A DNA stretch of 5,186 nucleotides from the NCBI GenBank assembly GCA_027886925.1, contig JAPCJN010000001.1, positions 68,157 to 73,342 on the forward strand, in the 5' to 3' direction. Both the position numbers and the translations under genes were made by a program. Shown piece after piece: positions 1 through 4,712 of the stretch; the stretch's first letter is position 1, and each line of letters starts with the position of its first letter. Under the pieces are notes generated by a model, which saw nothing but the letters and a program-made list of their open reading frames with translations, did no database searches and was not told the DNA's origin. The DNA comes from Nitrososphaerota archaeon (GTDB taxonomy: Archaea > Thermoproteota > Nitrososphaeria > Nitrososphaerales > UBA183).

Positions 1-1104
1 ACCGGGCAATGGGTCTGGGGCTTCCAAGGGGCTGCTCACGAGATGTGGGACTATGATTGCGCCTGGTGGCAGGCTCTCGGCAACGAGACAATCAACGGCG
101 CGAACACCCAAGTCGTGTTCAAGACGTGCAAGAGCGGCTATCTGTTCGAACTGAACGCGCAGACGGGCAACCTCATCTGGGCATGGACGCCGCCTCTCAA
201 CATTGAGCAGAGGTGCCAATACTGCTACTTGCTCAACCCTCTCAACAGCACTCAGATGAACTTCCCCTACTTCGACCCTTACGCACTCACGCCGGGCCTG
301 GCCACGCTATGCACCCCATGTAGCTTCTCGTTCGAGTCCGAGTCCGCGTACAGTCCGACACTGAACTACATCTACACAGCTTCCGACAACAACCCACGCC
401 TGACATACTACGTCGCATTGAACTCGACCAACTACAAGACGACCCCCGGGTGGGCCCAAGTCCCCGTGGCCGGACAGATCGCCACAGAGGGTACCTATGA
501 CAATTGCACAATCGAGGCCGTCAACGCGGCGACCGGGCAGATGGCCTGGTCTTACTACATCCCGGTTCAAGGTTACCGTGGTGGCATGACTACCAGCGGA
601 AACATACTCTACCTCACTCTGTCATCCGGAGACCTCGTGATGCTCAACGCCCAGACAGGCGCCCTGATCAAGGACTACTTCATCGGCGGTCCGCTGAACG
701 TCCTTCCCTCCGTAGGAGCGACGGCCAGCGGTCAGGAGGAAATAATCGTCCCGATTACCGCCGGTCTCTTGACGTGGGCCACAGGCGTCCCGGGCGACCT
801 CGTGGCTTTGACCCTACAGAGCGTCCCGACGACCGCGACGACGACAACGGTCACAGGATCAGGCTCAGGCGCCACTACGACGGTAACAGCAACCACGACC
901 GTCACAGCATCAGGCTCCCCAGGCGCACCCTCGACCACGACCGTCACAGCATCAGGCTCCCCAGGCGCACCCTCGACGACGACGGTCACAACGTCGTCTT
1001 CATCGGGCAATTCAGCTGCGCTGTATGGAGTCGCTGTTGTCGCCGTGATCTTCATCATCGCCACGGGCTATCTTGCCATGAGAGGCAGGAAGCCCTCCTC
1101 TTGA
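1..1104 (+). CDS. Membrane-anchored quinoprotein (PQQ-type) dehydrogenase, 5' end missing
   Basis: The reading frame is open from base 1, so the gene begins upstream; 367 residues are visible. The fragment opens with TGQWVWGFQ and HEMWDYD (about residues 13-19), which matches the WDYD segment near the active site of PQQ-dependent alcohol/methanol/glucose dehydrogenases. Propeller-blade signatures follow: FELNAQTGNLIWAW, VNAATGQMAWSYY and VMLNAQTGALI. Two CxxC pairs (residues 72/75 and 104/107) lie in a loop between blades. After the propeller comes a Thr/Ser/Gly/Pro-rich stalk (about 275-337) with an exact 14-residue tandem repeat. A single membrane helix (about 339-359) and a basic tail (MRGRK) end the protein, which fits a propeller held outside the cell. 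Family knowledge: such enzymes oxidise alcohols or sugars and pass electrons to the respiratory chain. The substrate cannot be read from this fragment. A non-enzymatic PQQ-like repeat protein is the alternative, but WDYD favours an enzyme. Confidence 0.85.
   Translation, partial: TGQWVWGFQGAAHEMWDYDCAWWQALGNETINGANTQVVFKTCKSGYLFELNAQTGNLIWAWTPPLNIEQRCQYCYLLNPLNSTQMNFPYFDPYALTPGLATLCTPCSFSFESESAYSPTLNYIYTASDNNPRLTYYVALNSTNYKTTPGWAQVPVAGQIATEGTYDNCTIEAVNAATGQMAWSYYIPVQGYRGGMTTSGNILYLTLSSGDLVMLNAQTGALIKDYFIGGPLNVLPSVGATASGQEEIIVPITAGLLTWATGVPGDLVALTLQSVPTTATTTTVTGSGSGATTTVTATTTVTASGSPGAPSTTTVTASGSPGAPSTTTVTTSSSSGNSAALYGVAVVAVIFIIATGYLAMRGRKPSS
892..975 (+). repeat. Two exact 42-bp tandem units coding a Thr/Ser/Pro stalk
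   Basis: Bases 892-933 and 934-975 are identical, and each codes for TTTVTASGSPGAPS. A partial third unit (TTTVT) follows to about 990, and degenerate versions (TTTVTGSGSGA, TTTVTA) precede it from about 841. The unit is a multiple of three, so copy number can change without breaking the frame. It forms the stalk between the quinoprotein propeller and its membrane helix and is probably O-glycosylated (inference). Confidence 0.93.
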
Positions 1105-1137
1105 TTTTCCAGGCGCCTGACCCAGGGAAATCGGGAC

Positions 1138-1142
1138 AGGAG
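1138..1142 (+). promoter_or_regulatory. Shine-Dalgarno AGGAG deciding a TTG start
   Basis: AGGAG lies 6 bases before TTG at 1149. The other in-frame candidate starts, TTG at 1101 and GTG at 1200, lack a comparable site. This is the main argument for starting the acylphosphatase at 1149. Confidence 0.5.
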
Positions 1143-1148
1143 ATCAAC

Positions 1149-1475
1149 TTGCTAGAGGGTAGGAATTGGGAGCCCAAAACGTCCCAGCAATATTCCGGGG
1201 TGACCTATCGGGTCGTGATATTCGGCAAGGTTCAGGGAGTGTCCTTCCGTGTTACGCTGAAAGAAAAGGCAGTCCGTCATCATGTGAGGGGGTGGGTCAG
1301 GAACAGGGAGGACGGGTCTGTGGAAGCACTCATGCACGGTCGAGAAGACCGGATACGCGAAATCCTCCGTTGGGCCGAATCAGGTCCTCCTGGCGCGATC
1401 GTCAAGCGAGTCACTTCAGAAAAGATAAAGGAAAAACACCATATTCCGAACATCGGTTTTGAGATAGTCTATTGA
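1149..1475 (+). CDS. acyP: Acylphosphatase
   Basis: A small alpha/beta enzyme that hydrolyses the carboxyl-phosphate bond of acyl phosphates in the cytoplasm. The family signature is clear: GKVQGVSFR carries the phosphate-binding Arg (residue 34 from the TTG start, 17 from GTG 1200), and GWVRNREDGSVEA carries the catalytic Asn (52 or 35). The later stretch around residues 65-85 (REILRWAESGPPGAIVKRV) is also typical. From TTG 1149 the protein has 108 residues; from GTG 1200 it has 91, the classical family length. I prefer TTG because of its Shine-Dalgarno, but the first 17 residues have no visible family match, so GTG 1200 remains a real alternative. Position 1200 shows no ribosome site. The gene follows the quinoprotein by 44 bases with no terminator seen between them, so co-transcription is likely. 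The same frame is open back to 504 inside the quinoprotein gene, but that upstream part is a shadow. Confidence 0.9.
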   Translation: MLEGRNWEPKTSQQYSGVTYRVVIFGKVQGVSFRVTLKEKAVRHHVRGWVRNREDGSVEALMHGREDRIREILRWAESGPPGAIVKRVTSEKIKEKHHIPNIGFEIVY

Positions 1476-1509
1476 CCCTTAGTGGTTCGCTTCATCCTTA
1501 GGTTCATAG

Positions 1510-1530
1510 CACCTCCAACGCTGGGAGGTG
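1510..1530 (+). promoter_or_regulatory. Hairpin sequestering the Shine-Dalgarno of the glycoside hydrolase gene
   Basis: CACCTCC (1510-1516) and GGAGGTG (1524-1530) are perfect inverted repeats separated by 7 bases. The right arm is the Shine-Dalgarno core for ATG 1540. The left arm copies the anti-Shine-Dalgarno found at the 3' end of 16S rRNA. In the RNA the stem would hide the ribosome site. No T-run follows, so this is not a terminator. A control role (thermometer-like or ligand- or protein-gated) is inference. Confidence 0.6.
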
Positions 1531-1531
1531 A
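1524..1531 (+). promoter_or_regulatory. Strong Shine-Dalgarno GGAGGTGA, sets start at ATG 1540
   Basis: GGAGGTGA lies 8 bases before ATG 1540, an ideal spacing. An in-frame GTG at 1528 would lengthen the protein by four residues, but it lies inside this ribosome-binding site and has no site of its own. ATG 1540 is therefore the likely start. Confidence 0.85.
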
Positions 1532-1539
1532 ATTTCGAA

Positions 1540-2820
1540 ATGGTCAAGAAGGGGTCGAACCGACCGCTGCGAACGAGAACATCTGAATTGAGCATCTCGA
1601 CCGAGTCGACCTACCAAAGGGCAATCGAAGTGCTAAGAAGGAACGCCACGCAGCGAGGCCTGAAAGCCTCCCACGCATACTACAACCAGGTCTGGGCCAG
1701 GGACGCGTTCATCTCGTTCCTGGGGGCCAACATGGTGCAAGACGATTCGCTCATCCAGTCAGCTAAGACCACTATAGACGTCTTCGCCAGGACCAGGGCA
1801 CCGCTCGGTCAGATCGCCAACTTCTACGACCTTAGCACAGACCTGCCTGAATTCGGTTTCTCCGGCTCGACAGATTCCTCCTGTTGGTATATCGTCGGCC
1901 TCACGAGCCTCTATCAAGCTACGGGCGACAAATCTCTGCTCAGGTTGCCTCTCGACGCCGCCGTAGATGCCTATAGGTTCGTCCGCTACCAGGACGCGAA
2001 CAACTCGTGGCTAGTCGACTCTCCACAAGGAGCTGATTGGATGGACGCGGCGATCCAAAGGACGGGAAAGACGCTCTACAACAACGTCCTCTTCCTCGCC
2101 GCGACAAAGTGCCTTTTTTCTCTCCTTTCGATCTCCGGAAGAGCCTCCGACCGCGAACACCTATTGGATTATGATGCCTTGAAAGAGAGGTTCACCGACG
2201 TCTTCCTGCCCGGTATCGACAGCATCGACAGGATCTCCAAGTACTGGCCAAGGCTGGCGACACACCACAGGGAGCAGAAGATCGTCGACATGTCAAAGAA
2301 GTACTTCCTCCAGTGCATATCGTTCGCGAGGATAGACTCCCACTTCGACACCCTTTCCAACCTTCTCTGCATCCTTTCTCATGTGGCAGACAGCGAGACG
2401 TCTGCCTCGATAATAGACACGATTAGGGCCAGACAACTCCCGCGTCCCTTCCCGGTCAGGGTCCTCGACCCTCCCTACAAGAAAGGCGACGCAGGTTACG
2501 ATGAAGACCTCGACGCTATGCTCCCCATACAGCACAGGAGCGGCCAATACGACTATCACAACGGCGGGGTTTGGCCCTTCGTAGGAGGATTCTACGTCTG
2601 CGCCCTGAAAGCCCTTGGGAAGGACGCCTCTGAAGAACTCCAAGCGCTCGCCGGGGCCAATGAGGTATTCACAAATGGAGAGACGGTCGGCTTCAACGAA
2701 TGGCTTGACGGCAAGAAGGGAGAGGCGAGAGGCCAATACGGCCAATCCTGGAGCGCGGGGATGTACATAGCGGCGTATCTTTCATTGCAGGGAAAAGACC
2801 CCCTCAGTTTCTTGACTTGA
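1540..2820 (+). CDS. (alpha/alpha)6-barrel glycoside hydrolase, amylo-alpha-1,6-glucosidase / GH100-like
   Basis: A 426-residue protein with no signal peptide, so probably cytoplasmic. Motifs in order: YYNQVWARDAFI (47-58), like the YNQVF-RD of GH100 invertases and the WGRD of glycogen debranching enzymes; STDSSCWYI (110-118), like the T/SVDxxLWFI block of both; DWMDA (166-170), followed by a basic and Gly-Lys stretch, like the WMDA acid block of debranching enzymes; YHNGGVWPF (339-347), like YHNGGSWP of GH100 and HxGxVWP of debranching enzymes; FNEWLDG (385-391); and GQSWSAGMYIAAY (401-413). The length fits a lone catalytic barrel without the N-terminal domain of bacterial debranching enzymes. 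The likely role is hydrolysis of alpha-glucosidic or sucrose-type bonds in storage or imported sugars. Which of the two cannot be settled from motifs alone. The gene follows acylphosphatase by 64 bases, and a hairpin that hides its Shine-Dalgarno suggests translational control. Confidence 0.82.
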   Translation: MVKKGSNRPLRTRTSELSISTESTYQRAIEVLRRNATQRGLKASHAYYNQVWARDAFISFLGANMVQDDSLIQSAKTTIDVFARTRAPLGQIANFYDLSTDLPEFGFSGSTDSSCWYIVGLTSLYQATGDKSLLRLPLDAAVDAYRFVRYQDANNSWLVDSPQGADWMDAAIQRTGKTLYNNVLFLAATKCLFSLLSISGRASDREHLLDYDALKERFTDVFLPGIDSIDRISKYWPRLATHHREQKIVDMSKKYFLQCISFARIDSHFDTLSNLLCILSHVADSETSASIIDTIRARQLPRPFPVRVLDPPYKKGDAGYDEDLDAMLPIQHRSGQYDYHNGGVWPFVGGFYVCALKALGKDASEELQALAGANEVFTNGETVGFNEWLDGKKGEARGQYGQSWSAGMYIAAYLSLQGKDPLSFLT

Positions 2821-2838
2821 ATTGGACTACCAGATGCG

Positions 2839-2857
2839 GTCGCGAGCGACGTTTTTT
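2839..2857 (+). terminator. Hairpin plus T6 terminator after the glycoside hydrolase
   Basis: GTCGC (2839-2843) pairs with GCGAC (2846-2850). One base later comes a run of six T (2852-2857), 19 bases after the glycoside hydrolase stop. Archaeal termination relies mainly on T-runs, and the GC-rich stem just before fits an intrinsic-type site. It would end the quinoprotein-acylphosphatase-hydrolase unit before the CHRD gene's own promoter. Confidence 0.6.
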
Positions 2858-2894
2858 CGCGCCCGCCGAAGGATACTCGGGCATGTGGACAATA

Positions 2895-2911
2895 AACGAA
2901 CCTAGGTCGTT
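2895..2911. promoter_or_regulatory. Palindrome abutting the CHRD gene TATA box (candidate operator)
   Basis: AACGA (2895-2899) and TCGTT (2907-2911) form a perfect inverted repeat around a 7-base centre; the inner ACCTAGGT (2900-2907) is itself a palindrome. It overlaps the BRE position and the first two bases of the TATA-like box, where a bound protein would block or recruit TBP/TFB. The regulator is unknown. Confidence 0.4.
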
Positions 2912-2917
2912 AAGTAT
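2910..2917 (+). promoter_or_regulatory. Archaeal TATA-like box for the CHRD gene
   Basis: TTAAGTAT is centred about 31 bases before GTG 2945. With the usual 25-27 base TATA-to-start distance, transcription would begin around 2939-2942, giving a leader of only a few bases. This agrees with the absence of a Shine-Dalgarno before 2945. Confidence 0.5.
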
Positions 2918-2944
2918 CAATCTTCTCTAAAGTCATGATATAGA

Positions 2945-3547
2945 GTGTCTCTTCTTTCGAACCGGCTAAAGAGAGTTCTTGGTGTGCTGGGCTTCGCGGC
3001 CTTGCTCTACTTGTCCTCCGTCGTCATCGTGCCCGCGTACGCTTCGTCGGGACTGATTTCTTGCACGGCGACCCTATCGGGTGCCAACGAGGTACCCCCG
3101 GCTGTGAGTCAAGGGACCGGAAGCATAACCTTCACCTTCGATCCGAACACTTCCACCTCTACCTGGTCAGAGACGTTCAGCGGTCTGACAACTCCTGCCA
3201 CGGCTGCGCACATTCACGCATCCGCACCCCCCGGTTCTAACGCAGCAGTTCAGGTTCCGTTCACTGGGGTCCCAGCTGCCACTTCAGGTTCCTTTTCCGG
3301 AACCACCACTACAATCAATGTTCTAACCGCTGTGCAGTTCGCCACTGCTCTCCTCGCGGGGGACGCTTACGCTAACGTGCACACGAGCACTTACCCGGGA
3401 GGCGAGATTAGAGGGTGGCTGACTTGCACACAAGCTAGAGGTGTTCCTGAATTCTCCCTCGGTCTCGGCACACTGGCAGTTGCCGCGATGCTGGCTCCTG
3501 TACTCCTCGCGCTCAGGAGAGCACAAGTCCACCCGCAAATAAGCTAA
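2945..3547 (+). CDS. Exported CHRD-domain protein with PEF-type C-terminal sorting signal
   Basis: 200 residues from GTG 2945. An in-frame TGA at 2936-2938 rules out an earlier start, and this start keeps the basic n-region (NRLKR). The signal peptide has a hydrophobic core at about 11-30 and likely cleavage after VPAYA (33). The mature part is one CHRD domain: LSGANEVPP (44-52), the AAHIHAS block with His89 and His91, and YANVHTSTYPGGEIRGWL (142-159) with His146 and Glu154. Cys40 and Cys161 flank the domain and could form a disulphide. The C-terminus has PEF (168-170), a hydrophobic helix (about 171-190) and Arg-Arg (191-192), the tripartite layout of PEF-CTERM-type archaeosortase substrates. 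CHRD domains occur in chordin and in many microbial secreted proteins; their biochemical role is poorly defined. The gene appears monocistronic, with its own promoter. Confidence 0.88.
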   Translation: MSLLSNRLKRVLGVLGFAALLYLSSVVIVPAYASSGLISCTATLSGANEVPPAVSQGTGSITFTFDPNTSTSTWSETFSGLTTPATAAHIHASAPPGSNAAVQVPFTGVPAATSGSFSGTTTTINVLTAVQFATALLAGDAYANVHTSTYPGGEIRGWLTCTQARGVPEFSLGLGTLAVAAMLAPVLLALRRAQVHPQIS

Positions 3548-3551
3548 TCCG

Positions 3552-3574
3552 GGCCGGCCAATACTTTCTTCTTC
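3552..3574 (+). terminator. Possible terminator after the CHRD gene
   Basis: The palindrome GGCCGGCC (3552-3559) is followed by a pyrimidine tract (CTTTCTTCTTC, 3564-3574). It lies just after the CHRD stop and in front of a convergent gene, where a terminator is expected. The T-run is interrupted by C, so support is weak. Confidence 0.25.
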
Positions 3575-3725
3575 ACAGCATAGAGGCGGTGTCTCATGCT
3601 ATCGATGAACGGACGATTGTCCCTGTAAGGTTTCGATGACCCTCTCACTGGCCAACAGGATTGCCATTTCAATGAGATTTCTGGGGAGCAGGACGACGTT
3701 ATCGGAAGACGACGAAGTAGGTCCC

Positions 3726-4559
3726 TCACTGCGAGGGATTCGGGAAGAGCCTCTGAGCCTGAGAGTAGTCGGATGCGACTATCTGCTGACTTGAAATCAG
3801 CTGAAGAGCGGAGTTGAACCGATCTAGCAGTGAATTCTGCTGATCGGGCTGTGGCGTAGCGCACGTCAGGAACCAGACTAAGAGGGCGGTGCGTAGAGAG
3901 GGCTCCGTGTATGCGTGCCAGTCCGTGATGTTGTTCAGCTTAGTCCAGCGGAAGAGACGCTGATAGGGCGTCCAACCGTAGGTCTGCTGGATCCAGAGGA
4001 ACAAGTGGACCCCCGGGTCCGAAGTCATCCTGAGGAGCTGAGCGTTCGATACAGCTTCCCTCCCGGTCTCTCCCGCGACGACGATATCACACATGTTAGG
4101 GAATGGCGATTGACCGGCCCACATCGAGGAGCCATCAGCCCACACCCACCCCTGAGCTATCGAGGCCGTCATCACGTTGACGGTCTCGTGCATTGTGAGC
4201 AAGAACCACCAGAATCCCGCTATCCCATATCCCGTGTTGTAGAGGGCGTCCGGAGAGATGGAGACGCCAGAAGAGCCGAACGTCGTTCCCGTGTGCGCGC
4301 CCCCCTGTGCGGTGGGGTCCAGGACGACGTCGAGATGCTTCCCGTCGTAACACTGACCCGTTTGGGGCGTCAGCTGGAAGCCAAAGTCCTCGACCAGCTG
4401 CTGATAGAAGGCGTCTAGCCACGAAATCCTCGGTGCGTCGAACTCTGAGGCGTATCGGGCCTCGTACGCGGCGGTGCACCAGACGTTCCAAAACTTCGTA
4501 TTCTCGACCAGCCTGAACCCGTTCGCGGAGACGCTGCTGCCACTGCTGCCAACGCTCAT
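3726..4559 (-). CDS. Trp-rich protein resembling a degenerate gluzincin (M60-like) peptidase
   Basis: 277 residues with no signal peptide. I do not recognise a named family with certainty. The central hydrophobic segment leads into MHETVNVMT (123-131), which resembles the zinc helix HExxH of gluzincin peptidases but has Asn at the second His position. Next come a Trp-rich WVWADGSSMWAGQSPFPNM (138-156) and GETGREA (163-169). Then LFLWIQQTYGWTPYQRLFRW (186-205) resembles the 'QLQ-FGW-F--VF' helical block after the active site in M60/enhancin-like peptidases. A final LRTALLVWFLT helix follows (222-232). It may be a catalytically altered or inactive peptidase relative, or an independent family that shares the look. 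The ATG at 4559 is the only start before an in-frame stop at 4589-4587. No Shine-Dalgarno precedes it, but TATA-like sequence lies 27-34 bases upstream, so a leaderless transcript is plausible. It is divergent from the toxin-like segment. Confidence 0.75.
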   Translation of the reverse strand: MSVGSSGSSVSANGFRLVENTKFWNVWCTAAYEARYASEFDAPRISWLDAFYQQLVEDFGFQLTPQTGQCYDGKHLDVVLDPTAQGGAHTGTTFGSSGVSISPDALYNTGYGIAGFWWFLLTMHETVNVMTASIAQGWVWADGSSMWAGQSPFPNMCDIVVAGETGREAVSNAQLLRMTSDPGVHLFLWIQQTYGWTPYQRLFRWTKLNNITDWHAYTEPSLRTALLVWFLTCATPQPDQQNSLLDRFNSALQLISSQQIVASDYSQAQRLFPNPSQ

Positions 4560-4583
4560 TTGGAGAGCTCTACAATGCCGAGC

Positions 4584-4597
4584 TACTTAGGATTAAG
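4584..4597 (-). promoter_or_regulatory. TATA-like sequence for the peptidase-like gene
   Basis: On the minus strand this reads CTTAATCCTAAGTA. Its two AT-rich cores are centred about 34 and 27 bases before ATG 4559, the right range for a leaderless archaeal transcript. TAAGTA resembles the TTAAGTAT box of the CHRD gene. Confidence 0.35.
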
Positions 4598-4610
4598 TGG
4601 GTGGCGCTTC

Positions 4611-4630
4611 TGTCATGACTTGTCTGACAA
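4611..4630. promoter_or_regulatory. Adjacent palindromes in the divergent intergenic region
   Basis: GTCATGAC (4612-4619) is a perfect 8-bp palindrome. It is followed directly by TTGTC-T-GACAA (4620-4630), a perfect 5-bp inverted repeat around one base. TGTCA (4611-4615) also pairs with TGACA (4625-4629). They lie just upstream of the minus-strand TATA-like sequence and could form a regulator site shared by both directions. No regulator is known. Confidence 0.3.
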
Positions 4631-4712
4631 AGGGGCGAGCGAAACCGAAGCTAGTGAGCAACAGCACACGTTGTCCGGCCGATTTACAAGAAAGAATTGC
4701 AGCCAGGCTACC

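Noticed and set aside
732..1064. Minus-strand open frame with Val/Glu/Pro repeats
   Set aside because: It is the antisense of the Thr/Ser/Pro stalk repeat; the repetition comes from the coding strand.
504..1148. Long + frame running through the quinoprotein gene into the acylphosphatase
   Set aside because: The translation is Arg/His/Asp-rich nonsense with no domain until about 1200. The other frame has clear propeller blades, stalk and membrane helix. It is a shadow caused by high GC and the Thr-rich repeats.
2293..2745. 150-codon open frame antisense to the glycoside hydrolase
   Set aside because: No recognisable motif and it is fully antisense to a gene with many conserved motifs.
3544..3864. 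106-codon minus-strand frame overlapping the end of the peptidase-like gene
   Set aside because: Composition is rich in Arg and Ser without domain-like pattern, and it overlaps the better-supported 277-residue frame.
3915..4516. Plus-strand frames opposite the peptidase-like gene
   Set aside because: Arg/Pro-rich translations with no motif; the minus strand has a coherent hydrophobic/Trp-rich protein.
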